From Erigeron canadensis (Eukaryota > Streptophyta > Magnoliopsida > Asterales > Asteraceae), in contig NC_057768.1 in NCBI RefSeq assembly GCF_010389155.1, positions 42,015,633 to 42,079,632 of the forward strand: a stretch of 64,000 bases of DNA, written 5' to 3'. Both the position numbers and the translations under genes were made by a program. The notes beneath the pieces are model-generated. The model had not been told where the DNA came from. It did no database searches and saw only the letters and a list, made by a program, of their open reading frames with translations. Shown here piece after piece: positions 1 through 12,000 of this stretch; position 1 is the stretch's first letter, and every line of letters begins with the position of its first letter.

Positions 1-1990
1 AGTATGGTGAGACTTCACATATCAACATGGGAAGTATGAAGTTGAATAGTAAAAACCTTAAACAATATAAATGGAGAAAAGATGAACAAGAGCTTTCGTG
101 GGAACAACCATGGCAACTACTTCATTTAAAATTTATTTTAAAAGGAAATAAAATATTCTTTTCATTTATTTACTCACAAGTTTTGGTAATTAAAATCAAT
201 GTTGAAACGTGTATAAATAGTTATACTTTCATTATTATAAATTTCAAGATTTTTAACATAAAAGTTATAAATTTTTTATACAAATTATTGACCCATTTAG
301 AGGCATTATTGAAATTTTTTAATTTTTAAACAGGGTGAACAAGAGTTTTCATAGGAATCGATATTTATTTACTCACAATAAATCTAATCGAATATCAAAA
401 GAAATCCACATTTATCACTAATACCATGATAATATTAACTTAGTGACAACATCAATCATTCAGATTAAAATCAAACATTAGCACAATAATCTATAAGCAA
501 AACAACAACTAAACATAACTTAAACACTAAATACAAACAAATAAAAATGGTATGTTAAAAACTTCAAAGCTATATTTAAAATAAAAAAAAAAAAAAAACC
601 AACATTTGACAAGAATAACTGAAAACAAATAGATCACATACATTGAACATCATGGAGCACATACTAGTGCAGTAGTGCAAACTAAACGATAAAATCGGAG
701 TGAAATGGTCTTGAACAATGAAAGCAAATCAGGCCCATTTGAAGAGTAACGTCTGGGCTTGTTTGTGATAGGGCCGTCGATTAAGATTTAGCTTAAAAGG
801 CTATTCCATGAGAGCTTTGGGCTTAGGCCTGTCTAGGTTTGGACCTACAAATTGACACTTCAGTTTACAACATTTGTGGCAAGTGGCAACATACATGATC
901 AATAATCAAATATCCATTTATTTATATTCCTCCGGATTGTAAGTAAGAATGAAACGATATTCAACAGGACTAACTAGTCTTTTTATCCTCGGTTTACAAC
1001 GGAACACGACAAAATTTTAGATACAGACAATATATAGTAATATTTTTAATATGATACAAATACATATGTAAAATTATTTGAACCATGTTCATAGAAAAAA
1101 AACATGTAGCAATAATAATAATAGCATATAAGAACAATAAGTATATTAATGCAACTAATGACTTTCGGATGACGGCAATGTAATATATATGTCTTGCTTT
1201 AAATGTTTAATGAACGTAAGACATAAAGATGATAAATGTTTTTATATATTAGAAAGGATGTATATAACGAAAGGATGTAAAAATGTTTATAGGTAAAAAT
1301 GTACATATGTAAAAGTTGATTGATAAAAACATGAAATATCAAAAGTTTGATGACAAAAAAACTAAAGTTGAAAACTTTGATAGAGGACAATAGTTATAAG
1401 ATAAAAACTTTATAGGTAAAAATGAAAAAACAAAAGTCAAAAAAGTATTATACTTCATGCTCATACAATTAAAAGATTAAAAAATTTTAAGAGGTAAAAA
1501 GAAATAACAAAAATAAATTTTTTTATTTTATGTATAATTAAACATGTACTTTGTATATTATTTTAATGCATAGTTTACTTGTACTTTTTATGCATAATTA
1601 ACTTGTAACCTTCTATGACAAGTGTGAGTAAATGGGTATAGAATGTGTATTTGTCGTGAAAGTGTCAATAACATGGGTATATGAATGTGAATTTGAAAAG
1701 GTTTTAGGTATGTATGGTAAAAGTAGCTGGAGCTAGGAGTTGAAACTGAAAATTGAGACTTTAAAACTGAAGCTTTTAATTATAAAACACTGTCTCACAA
1801 ATAAAGTTGTAAGATGATATCAATGAAAGTATAATTATATTAATGGACATAGAATTTATTTTATATGATTGTGATAATTTTGATGAAGCATATTCAGATT
1901 GTAGAACACCACTAGAATATATTGTATTGTATATATGTATATACGTATGATACATGTATATATGTATGATACAATAGCTTTTTATTTTCT
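1..1990. other. AT-rich intergenic DNA, no gene found
   Basis: Very AT-rich sequence with short A/T runs. The open frames here are short, rich in Ile, Phe, Tyr and Lys, and resemble no known protein. I see no splice-linked coding structure and no RNA gene. Confidence 0.6.
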
Positions 1991-1994
1991 CACA

Positions 1995-2124
1995 GGAGAA
2001 TGATATTTCTACAACAACATTTAACCATCTACAACAATACCTGCATTGTACAGTTGTATACTGTACAGTGAAATTTGCATATTTGTTGTAGATGGCTAAT
2101 TTATGTTGTAGCAATATCAATCCC
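1995..2124. mobile_element. MULE-type MITE, copy 1
   Basis: A roughly 130-bp inverted-repeat element. The left end reads TGATATTTCTACAACA and then a CCATCTACAACA block. The right end is the reverse complement with a few differences (TGTTGTAGATGG, then TGTTGTAGCAATATCA). The middle is a small palindrome around TACAGTTGTATACTGTA. A second copy with the same termini lies at 58252-58382 and has a perfect 9-bp target duplication. The flanks here (TTTTCTCA / TTTTTTCA) are only an approximate duplication, so this copy is older. Confidence 0.7.
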
Positions 2125-3679
2125 TTTTTTCATAACATGGTTGATAAAGCAGGTATGAAACTTGGAACATGGATGCTAATTGATTTTTGTGATATTGAAT
2201 TCATATGTGAATTGAAATTGGAATATGGATACTACTTAATAATTGGCATTTTGATATGATACTACTTACAGGTTAAATAAAGTCAAAATTAAAAAAAAAA
2301 AAAAAACCTAATTAAAAACAACTAGCTAATCGCTACACTTGACCATCATTATTCTCTTTCATTGCAATTTTGTGTTCTAGTGTAAAAAGTGTACTACTAT
2401 TTCTGAAAGAACGAGCAATGGCTACGAACGGTACAGTTTATTTTCTTATGAAGATGGGATTATTAAGGTAATTTTAATACTTAGGAGATGGGGCTTTTTT
2501 TTTTAACGCTTTTCTATAAGTCCATTGGGTTTTTTTTTCTTAAAATAAAATCCTCAAACCTTTTAATCATGGCTTCTTTTTTTCAGGATGAGCTTCTTTT
2601 CTATAATCCTAAGCGCTAGCCCTTCAAAAGCCCTCAAACAACCCTTGCCAAACAGCCCCGAATATAAGAATAAGAAATGTATAAGATGATCAGTTAAAAA
2701 AACAAAATCTTTTTCTAATTCGGCAATGGTCGAAATGGACCCACACCTCTTTTCTTTGCTCGGTTCCTGACCAAAGAACCCGTGCTAATTAAGGGTTCAC
2801 AAACCGAAGTGTTGAAACCGAAGAAGCCGTTGGCAATGGTCTAATCTAATCAATTATGTGAATTTCTACCATATACTTAACGTATGACAAATAATATAGA
2901 TAACCACATTCAACATTTTCTTTCACAACAACTCTTACTTACTAAATCAAACACATGAATAGTAAACTAACCTAGCTAGTCAGCACACAAGATACTGCAA
3001 CCCAAGTTCAGTTATTTGTTCCAACTTTTATAGCCAGGCCTATTTATTTTAATCAAGCGACTTCCTAGTGGATAATACATCCTGCCGTTAAAAGGAAAAC
3101 ACCTTCACTTTTAGTAGATTTTCTTTGTATCAAAATCCTTTATATAATTTTTTTCAAGTTTAAATAAGAAAACTAAGAAACTTTAATTAATTTAACTTGA
3201 TAACTTGTTGTCATTTAAAATAAATCAGGCATTAGCAAATACTACTTTTGTTATATTATATATCAATATAAAATATTATGTCTCAGTGTGGGGAATATAA
3301 TTAAATAATTAGTGCAAGGCAAACCAGGATCAAAGATAAGACACTAACACTTGTAAGCAACCATATATTCCTGGATATTTGTTTCTTTGTTGACCTTTAA
3401 GGAACATATTCATGCCATAAAGATTTTGATAAGTGAAGCGGTCGGTTATTGATTCTTAAGTACAGACCCACTCGCACGGCTCCAAAGTTAAAGACAGACA
3501 GATACATCCTCACTTTCATGCTCTGGATCGCTAATTTAATTAAATAAACCAACAAATTTGAGTTCACAGTCATATGTTTTTGCATCTTTGGTTAAAATTG
3601 TATATATATGTTTCATTTAATAGCTAGCATCATTGGTTTATTAATTAAAATTCACGTATTAGTTTCATTTTGCCAAAAC

Positions 3680-3765
3680 TGAACATTACAACATCCATAT
3701 ATGATCACAATAAAATGATATTTGAACATTACAACATCCATATATGATCACAATAAAATGATATT
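3680..3765. repeat. Tandem duplication, 2 x 43 bp
   Basis: Two head-to-tail copies of a 43-bp unit that begins TGAACATTACAACATCC. Copy 1 is 3680-3722 and copy 2 is 3723-3765, with no difference I can see. Perfect identity suggests a recent slippage or duplication event in noncoding DNA. Confidence 0.85.
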
Positions 3766-4677
3766 TTATAACTTGTTTGACAAAAAAACCGAATAGAAAT
3801 CCTCTAAGCTAAATTCAACTTAAATCTAACTTTATAAGTAAAATTTGATATTTTCACCTAAAATTTAAAATAAAATATTAAGATTCAAATTAAAATTTTT
3901 TTTTTTGAACAATTAATTTTAATTTAAAAATTAAAATTGCTCTAGTTTTATCTTTAAAACAACTTTAGAAAATTTCTAAAAAAAAAAAAAGCTAACAATT
4001 AATTCATTAAGGAAAAGTCTCTACTAAGAGGGTTGGCAACCCATGTTTTGCATTTTTTTTCACCACTCACTTCTAACCAATCACAGCATGCCACCTCAAC
4101 TTCACCACTCACTCACCACTCATCCAAATTTCATTGGCATCCGACCACTCACTTCACCACTCACTCCATTTTCTAATTTTATTTAAAACATAAATCAAAT
4201 ATAAAACATTTAAAACAATCAAATAAAACACAAATAACACATGACATAAACATAAAACATACGATGTTCGGTTCGGCTACAAATTAAAACATAAAACGTA
4301 CCACTTACAAATAGAAACCTACAAAGTACACGGCCACCCGTGTTTCGCGCATAACTCGCGTTTACGATTGATGATGAACTCTCTGAACGCCGGGTCGTTG
4401 ATATGCTCGCGAGGATCCATAACGAACTTCATGTCACGGTTGTACTCTTCCCCTTGCAAAAACTTGAAATACTCGTCGTCCTTCTTCTTTTGAACATCAA
4501 CCCGCTCCTTCAGTATACTTGCCTTCTCGGTCGTATAGGTCGATAAGGTATCACGAACCGAACAATGGCTTGATTCTTCACTGGTAGCCTTTTTTTTCCC
4601 CTTGATTGGCGGGATGGAGCAGGATCTTCATTGAGAATCGGCAAAGGAACGTTGAATTCCATTTCTTCGCCCATAGA

Positions 4678-4760
4678 TGGCGGTGTTGGAGTAGCGTTTT
4701 ATCCAGATGGTGGTGTTGGAGTAGCGTTTGAACCAGATGGTGGAGTTGGAGTAGGGTTTG
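4678..4760. repeat. In-frame 30-bp minisatellite
   Basis: About three copies of a 30-bp unit containing GGTGTTGGAGTAGCGTTT. On the minus strand it encodes the repeating peptide PTPPSGSNAT within the ORF1 pseudogene. The unit is a multiple of three, so it expanded without shifting that frame. Confidence 0.75.
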
Positions 4761-4984
4761 ATTCGGCAGACTTTCTCTTCAAATTCGAGCTCGACGACTC
4801 GTTTACACCACCAATATATGGTTGTTCTTGCCACTTCGGATTATCTTTCACAATGTTCCAAGCCAACATGTGCGTAAACGTCTTCTTGTGTTGTCTTGCA
4901 AAATCATCATTTGCTTTGGTTCGGATATTAATCTCATTACATCCACTTTGCTTCATACGTGTCTGCAAAATTGTAAAATGGTAA

Positions 4985-5198
4985 CCATAGATTCGACAGA
5001 AAGCAAGAACACTAGATATAACCATTTTACAGAAACATGTTCGACAGAAACAACCACCATAGATATATGTATATATATACATTCGACAGAAAGCAAGAAC
5101 ACTAGATATAACCATTTTACAGAAACATGTTCAAACATGTTCGACAGAAACAACAACCATAGATATATACATATATGTGCTCAACAGAAAGCAAGAAA

Positions 5199-5238
<40 letters not shown>

Positions 5239-5445
5239 GATATAAATGTGCTCGACATAAACCATATATTCAAACAAGAAAGCAAGAACACACATTTCAA
5301 TCCGAATCACATTTCAATCCAAATCACATTTCAATCCGAATCACATTTCAATCCAAATCACGTTTCTATGTAATTTAAAGTTGAAACACACATATATATA
5401 TACAAAACCGAATCACATATATATACAAAACCGAATCAAAGAAGT
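4985..5445. repeat. Stacked tandem repeats in the ORF1 intron
   Basis: A roughly 100-bp unit containing TTCGACAGAAAGCAAGAACA and CCATTTTACAGAAACATGTT occurs twice, with a partial third. A (CA)n and then a (TA)n run follow at about 5200-5240. Next come four copies of an 18-bp unit (ATCACATTTCAATCC) at about 5295-5362, then a repeated ATATATACAAAACCGAATCA. All lie in the presumed intron of the ORF1 pseudogene. Confidence 0.75.
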
Positions 5446-6420
5446 TGAAACATACCGCCGCTTGATGGTATCCGTTGAATGATTGAATTAACGGATTCAT
5501 AGCATTCCATTTCGAGTTGAGTTGATCCTTGGTGCGTAAAGTACCCGATATATGTCCTTGAAAGTGTATTAGAACCCGCTTCCAAAATCCTACCTTCGTT
5601 TGACGGTCACCAACAACTTTGTCAACCGAAACTTTAATCCAACACTTCGCTAGTGCCTCTTCTTCTTCTTGAGTCCAAGGCTTCCTATCCAATTTTTTTC
5701 CCCTCCCGTTGGACGCACCTCGGGCACTTCTTCCACTTCCACTTCTTCCTCTTCGGCTTCGTCTTCCCAATCATCTTGTGTTTCTGGAACGGCATCAAGT
5801 CCTGCAAATTCTTCATCTTCCTCAGCATCATCAATGGCATGTGGGTCGCGTGGAACCCAAAATGGGTCGATATCCACATTGCCCATTTCAGTCGCCTCGG
5901 GCCCGGTGGAGTAATAAATGTTTTGAGATTCAGGAACCATTCGAGGACGATAAACGGGTTGGGAATCGATCGATTGTCAGCGAGTGGTTTGAGGTGGTGT
6001 TTGTTGCCGGTTAACGGGTTGGTGTTGGGGTAGGGGTCGACGGCGATTGACGGGTGTTGGGGTTGGGGTTGATGTTGGATTCGGCCACGGGGTGATCTGA
6101 TAACGCGTTTGGGTTTTCTTGGATCCATTTTTATGAGGAGAAATGGAGTTGAAGAGAAATGGAGGAGATGAAAGAAATGGGGGAAATGGGTGTAGATGAA
6201 GAAGAAGAGGTGAAAAAAAAAACACAATGAATTTCGGTCAAATATGACCTTAATTACTCGTTCCAACACCTCGAATACACAAACAAACCGAGTGGTCGAC
6301 TGCGTGGTCACACCACGCAACTTGACACCACCACGCGTCGTGGACTGTTGGCGGCGGTGTTGAGTGGTGGTGCCCCATCCACCACGCATCCACCTTCCAA
6401 CCGTTGCCAACCCCTGATTA

Positions 6421-7140
6421 GATTATATAGAATTGTTATGTTATATTCACGCAGGGTATTGACTATTAAGCCATCAACATCATATATATGGATAATTGGA
6501 TTTCCAATGTATAAATAAACATGAAATATATATATATATATATATAGTATTATATATAATGAAGATCTAGTATATTATATATGGGTCTATATATGTGTAC
6601 TCAAAATTAATTTTCGAGATGTTTCAACAAGAATAAACATAAAATTTAGTTGCTGCATACTCTGAATTAATTAGGTACTACGTCATGTTCAAAGAAAATA
6701 TTAGGTGTTCTACTTCTAAACTTACGTATCTTATTTGATGCTACAAAATCATGCTTAAATGCAATTATTTTTATAATCTAAATAATGCAATGTATTTGGA
6801 CAGAATATTCTTCTAATTATATTACGAGTATAAATATAAATTTTCAATATTTTTTACCTATTTGCACTTTTTTTTGGGTTAAAATGAAAACGAGTTGCTA
6901 TATGCAACCATTCAATTCAAGTGTATAAAAAGTATAAAGCGCATAAAGACAATACTTATGCACGTACATATAATAATCAGCCTACAATAATTATAACAAT
7001 TATTTGAAGTCATAAGCTTAGTTATTGTAATTCTATTCTATACTTATATATATACAGCATGTCCTCGTCTTCCACATTACATACACACTCACTTCTCTTT
7101 TGCTTCTTCTACCGAAACAAATTAAAGTACTGCTCACTTA
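6421..7140. promoter_or_regulatory. Region upstream of the SAUR gene, with a TATA box
   Basis: AT-rich DNA with a (TA)n run near 6525-6545. A TATA stretch (TTATATATATACA) at about 7044-7057 sits roughly 95 nt before the SAUR start codon and is a plausible TATA box. I did not find a convincing canonical auxin response element (TGTCTC) nearby. Confidence 0.4.
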
Positions 7141-7149
7141 ATTTACACA

Positions 7150-7566
7150 ATGTTGTCCAAGAAAATAGGATTTGTCAAGAGGCTGGCCAACAAGATTAAG
7201 GTTGGGGGCTGCATTGGTCATGGTTCTGACATATTGTGTTACGAAAACTTGTCAAGATCATGTGATCTTGATGAAAATAAACAAGTGTATAATCGATCGT
7301 GCACGAGCACCCCGAGAGGATGTATTGCACTATATGTTGGAGAGGAGCAACAACGGTTTGTGGTTCGGACATCCCATCTTTCTCACCCTCTCTTCCAAAT
7401 ATTATTGGAAAAGATGGCTGACGAATTTGGGTTCGACCAGAAAGATAGGCTGGTGGTTCCGTGCAGCGTTGTTGTTTTCCGAGAGTTAATGAGTGCGGTG
7501 AAATGCAACAACGGCAAGTTTGATTCAAGATGCCTTATTGAAGAGATCAATATTAACTCGAATTGA
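7150..7566 (+). CDS. SAUR family auxin-responsive protein
   Basis: An intronless gene for a 138-residue protein. The SAUR core spans about residues 55-114: TPRGCIALYVGEEQQRFVVR, then LSHPLFQILLEKMADEFGF, then LVVPCSVVVFRELM. The basic N-terminus (MLSKKIGFVKRLANKIK) and the variable linker before the core are usual for the family, as is the single exon. SAURs are small, fast-turnover proteins; several inhibit PP2C.D phosphatases at the plasma membrane and so activate the H+-ATPase and cell expansion. The start at 7150 is the first ATG and fits the family N-terminus. The subgroup cannot be settled by eye, and no second SAUR lies nearby although these genes often cluster. Confidence 0.92.
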   Translation: MLSKKIGFVKRLANKIKVGGCIGHGSDILCYENLSRSCDLDENKQVYNRSCTSTPRGCIALYVGEEQQRFVVRTSHLSHPLFQILLEKMADEFGFDQKDRLVVPCSVVVFRELMSAVKCNNGKFDSRCLIEEININSN

Positions 7567-7569
7567 TCG

Positions 7570-10500
7570 AAAAGAGTAGAAGTTGTGGTATGCAACTCCA
7601 TTTAGACATAAGCTTTCAAAGTTCTTAGTTTTAGTTACTTGAATTCAATTACTCGAAAATACGAGTGAATTGATTGGATATATATACTAATAATAAAATA
7701 ATAATGTCTACACGCAACACAATGAGATACGCATATTATGTGACTTATTTTCATCGATATTGAGTAAATTATAATGATACTTTGATGTTTTTACAACGGT
7801 GACTATCAAGCATGATAAAATAGACTGGGAGCTGAGAAAACATGATCGATGTTATAAAACCTCATTCGATAAACTCATGTTTTGCTATATAATAATAACT
7901 ATTAGAAAAAATAACATAGATATAAAAAAAGAATTTATATATATACATATATATATTTTTTTTAAAAACAGTGATTCGGTATTTGACCCAGACATCCGAT
8001 AAATTATATAATTCACTTAAATGTTATGTGTGTTTATACATTATTAATAGCTTAACCTAATTTACAAATCGGATTTTAAATATTGGTTTATTATTAAAAA
8101 CTAGCTAATCACCCCGGGTTAACTTATAAACGCTTTTTCAACAAATTAACTGAATTATATCCGGGTAGTTTTAAAATATACTATCATGTTAAAATGTATA
8201 ATAATTAACAACGTTAAATAAATTGAAAGGTTATGATAAATTATTATGTAGATAACGAAACTAAAGGGAAACAGAACATGTGCAGCTGTGGACACATGTT
8301 GAAACACATACGGATGATAAAAACAAAAAACTAAAACCTATCCAAAAAGAACTATAGTTTTCTGCCTATTATAACGAAAAATTAAGGTGATTAAAAACTT
8401 ACATAATCGTGTGAACATTTAATAAAAATTTATATTAATGAGATATATTATAAAAAGAAGAATATTTTAAAATTAATATGATGATGTTATAATTAATTAA
8501 AAAGATGCATGAGAGTACATAATTTTTAAAACTCTTATGTTATCACAATTCTTTTTTATTTATATAATATAATATAATAATTTTAAAAAGATTATTGAAC
8601 AAATATGACATCATAAATAAAATTAAAAATATTTTGAAAAAATTTGTAGACATGACACATCATAATTGTTTCTAAAAATAATTTAAAAAACAATTTTTCT
8701 TTATTATATATAAAGATTAAAACTTATAAGTATAAATAAATACTAAAATTAATTGGATTATTAGGTGTTGTGATTATTAAATTTGGAATGTTTGGCTTTA
8801 AATAGAATCTTTATTAGGTTTTAAAATGTGAGGAGTAATTTAAACTTTCGCATAGAAAACATGTAAGTAATAAAATACATCAAAAGTTTGTTAGTGTAGT
8901 CATTATCAAGCACATAATTCTATATCTAATCATAAGAGCAATACTATATTTTAAACATAATGTTGAATGTAACGATATTAAAAACGTTGAACTATGAATT
9001 AACTTTAACTACTTGTATACAAATTACGGATGGTGATAAATTTAGAATAATTTTTAGTCATGTACGATAAATGTATATATTTGACATACACGACTCCATA
9101 AAACATACATATAATAAATGGTTAAATTTGGACTTGTTAATGTCTTGGTGTCAGTTGGGCTAGAAATGATAAGAGGCCAGCCCAATAGGAAATTTAAAGT
9201 TGAGCGGTGATTGTCGGGGAATAATATTTAAGCGTGTGCCTTTTATCCCAATGGGGACCCGAAAGGGTAAAAAATCCACATTTTAATTTTTTTTTTTGTT
9301 TTTTTGAAAGTTTACTGTTATTCACATATAAACCACCCACCAACTAGTGGTAACATATACATTATAGATTTACACCACAGTGAATCTACCCAATCTTCCC
9401 ATGTAATCGAGTTTTTTCTACCTCTAAGGCTCTAATCCTATACCACAAGAATCTCACATTTTAATTAACCCATATGCATAAGATTTAGTGCAAATATATA
9501 TAGATTTAGTGCTTATACATAATGCAAGTTTAATGGAGTAGAAGAAGGTCAAGGTCGTTTGATTTTGCATATATAACAGTGTGGGCTTGTGAAGTTGGTG
9601 GCCAACCGACAGAACTAGTTAAAGTTGCAACTATTAAACATTACAACATTAGTTGTGGTCATTCAATCGCATAGCGCTAGGTACGAATATCGCAATGATA
9701 ATATGGGACGGGCATTTATAAATATATTTTATAGGATTACATATTATATGTTTCTATTTTATATCGGTTAAATATGAATATATTAAAAAATATAATTGAT
9801 TGTAATATGATAAATGTTTCACTTTATCTTTTAACTTAATCTTTACTGAAATGAACTGTTTTTATTTTAAATAATTATAACTTTGAATTATCAGAATTAC
9901 CCTTGACTTTTTATGTATTGCCCTTAATTAATTATATTTTACACTATAAACCTTTATTATAATAATTAACATTTTAATTAAGGCCTTATCTTCTAAATTT
10001 TTCACTATCACAATTGCATCAACTTACACCACTTGACATCGCCACCACCACCAATAGTACCATCACCGACACCACTAGACCGTCTTCTCCACCACCGCCG
10101 CCGCATTATACGCGGATACCATGCTCGTATAAATTAGTTACGACTTGTAACATCATATACCACGAAGTCTATCGATTTAGCTAATTTCCTTCTGTAGTTC
10201 TGTTTTATGAAATTCATTTTTGTAAAATTTCAACAAAACGAAACAAAAGTACGAGTCAAAAAATTTCAATTTGATTGTCCACATGATAATTTATTATTGA
10301 TAAATGTTGTTGGTGAAGTGTAAATTTACTACATATCTAAAATCAGAATAAGCTATTACTGAACCAGCATCGAGACTATTTTGGCACGTTCCTCAAATTT
10401 ATTACTACAACTTAACAAATTAGAATATATATCCCACGTACATACAAGACATCACATGTGATACTTCCATATAACCATTAATTAAGTGGTCAAACTTAAG

Positions 10501-11335
10501 CCTATTTCCATGTACTACAGGACGAGGAATAATTTCAGTATGAATGATCTAAAAGGGTATGAAAAAACTTATTTGATTATCTATAATAATAAAAGAAAAA
10601 GAATATAAATATGGGATGAGGGGGGAAGGGGATTGGTATTCTTCGTATGGGAAAAGGGAATGGAAATGATCGATAGTTAGGGGAGGAGATACGCTCCCAT
10701 GGCCTTTATATATTCTTTTGGTATTAACTTTAGGCCGGATTAATTTAAGGGTGTTCAACATGCGGAAACGAACAGTGTTTAGTTTTTCCAATTAAGAAAG
10801 AAAGAAATGAGAAAATAAATGGTCCAATATTAAAGAAACAAGAGGGAAACATACGCAAAACAACAACGATGACATGGTGATGGCGGCGCGACTGATGTGC
10901 TTTAACATATAACTAGGTTCTAAGATAAATTTATAAAACAGATTTATATGTATGGTCCTTCAATGACTTTAAACATACACATATAATTTCTCATTTACCT
11001 TTGTATAGTTTGTTTTTTTATATGTAGGTTAATATACACTTTTAACAAAAAGTTCACATGTTAAAATTTGAAAAAAAAATTTAAATCATAATTTTTCTAC
11101 ATTTATAACTTTATTAACAAAATGTTGTAAATATTATTAAATATTTTCACACTTAAAAATATAAAAGTTAATTTATAAACCTAATATCTTCAGTCCATCT
11201 CACGTGAAAAAAATTGGTGTTAATTACAATTTGACTTTACAATTCAAAATTAATGTGAACAATTAATGTATCTTTACACATATGAAAGTTAAATACTTAG
11301 AAACTTTTTCTCCACATATATATAAATGTAAAAAA
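7570..11335. other. Gene-free AT-rich interval
   Basis: No supportable coding region. Contents are AT-rich repeats and a GC-richer patch (about 10030-10110) of CACCACCACC/CCGCCGCC triplets. That patch ends in CCGCATTATACGCGG followed by a CTCG/T junction, which looks like a worn Helitron 3' end near 10130. An uncharacterised short hairpin (CCCGGG) sits near 8115. Confidence 0.45.
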
Positions 11336-11340
11336 AATTA

Positions 11341-11548
11341 CCCCGTCCCATTTTAGTTGTCATGTTGACTAACTTTGACCGTAAATAGCTTTGTTTGTGT
11401 CATGTAACACTTGATATAAAATATATGAATGGATTGGAGTTTTAATATATTTTTCGTTCATATAAGTTTCATCAACTGCTATATAGTACAAACAAAGTTA
11501 TTTACAGTCAAAGTTAGTCAGCATGACAACTAAAATGGGACGGAAGGA
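11341..11548. mobile_element. Stowaway-like MITE (Tc1/mariner type)
   Basis: A 208-bp element with long inverted ends. The left end has CCGTCCCATTTTAGTTGTCA and then ACTAACTTTGACCGTAAATA. The right end is the inverse, with TGACAACTAAAATGGGACGG near 11524-11543. It is flanked by TA on both sides (11339-11340 and 11549-11550), the target duplication of this superfamily. The CCGTCCC terminus is close to the Stowaway consensus. Confidence 0.85.
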
Positions 11549-12000
11549 TATTTAATTTTCTTTACCCTTTTAAATGTGAATTCTTTTTATTTTTTTTAGG
11601 TGTTGAAAAATTAACAATTGTTTTTATATTTTTTAAAAGTAAGTATATAGTTAAGGGAGTTTTTTGAAAAAACAAAGGCCTAACTCTTGGCCCACGATCA
11701 TATGCGAAGATCAGAAAGTAATTTAAAGCTTGAGTAGAAAACCATTTAAGATTAAACACCTAACTTCTGATCAGAGTTTAATTGGTTTAATTTAATGTAT
11801 TCTTTTTTCTTTTTTAAACCTTAGATCATTTATATCCGAGTGTTTGGCTCGATCACTTTTCTTTCTAAGTAACACCCAATCTCCACGTACGTACACCATC
11901 TTGCAAGTGCCTAATATCCCTTTCTTCCCCCTTCTAGCTCCCTATATATATCTACCTATTTATACATACAATACATACATATAGTCATATAGATATAGAA

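Larger units (their letters stand above)
4319..6128 (-). pseudogene. Degenerate PIF/Harbinger ORF1 (Myb/SANT-like protein)
   Basis: Reading minus, the frame opens at 6128 (MDPRKPKR) and a later segment carries an acidic stretch rich in EEEVEVEEV. Next comes the SANT-like block RKPWTQEEEEALAKCW, then FWKRVLIHF and KDQLNSKWNAMN. A likely intron runs from about 5455 to 4965. The second part holds ARQHKKTFTHMLAWNIVKD, then NPKWQEQP, then three PTPPSGSNAT-like repeats, and ends KRELCAKHGWPCTL followed by a stop at 4319. At least two frameshifts (near 5945 and 5700) break the reading frame. This order matches the Myb-like ORF1 proteins of plant PIF/Harbinger elements, which help the transposase bind DNA. 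It is not a functional gene here. Confidence 0.7.
4028..6417 (-). mobile_element. PIF/Harbinger-type element carrying ORF1 only
   Basis: The left end has GGGTTGGCAAC (4030-4040) and the right end has the exact inverse GTTGCCAACCC (6403-6413). Inside is a decayed Myb/SANT-like ORF1 on the minus strand and no transposase. The subterminal regions are full of CACCACTCAC-type repeats. The flanking trinucleotides are TAA on the left and TTA on the right, so I cannot show a clean direct target duplication. ORF1 similarity and the inverted ends place it near PIF/Harbinger; without a DDE gene it is non-autonomous. Confidence 0.65.

Noticed and set aside
4699..5115. 138-residue minus-strand open frame
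   Set aside because: Its upstream half is translated intron repeats; only the downstream part (from about 4964 downwards) is real ORF1 sequence. Described as part of the pseudogene.
5685..6410. 241-residue minus-strand open frame
   Set aside because: A composite of UTR, real ORF1 N-terminus and an out-of-frame tail after a frameshift near 5945.
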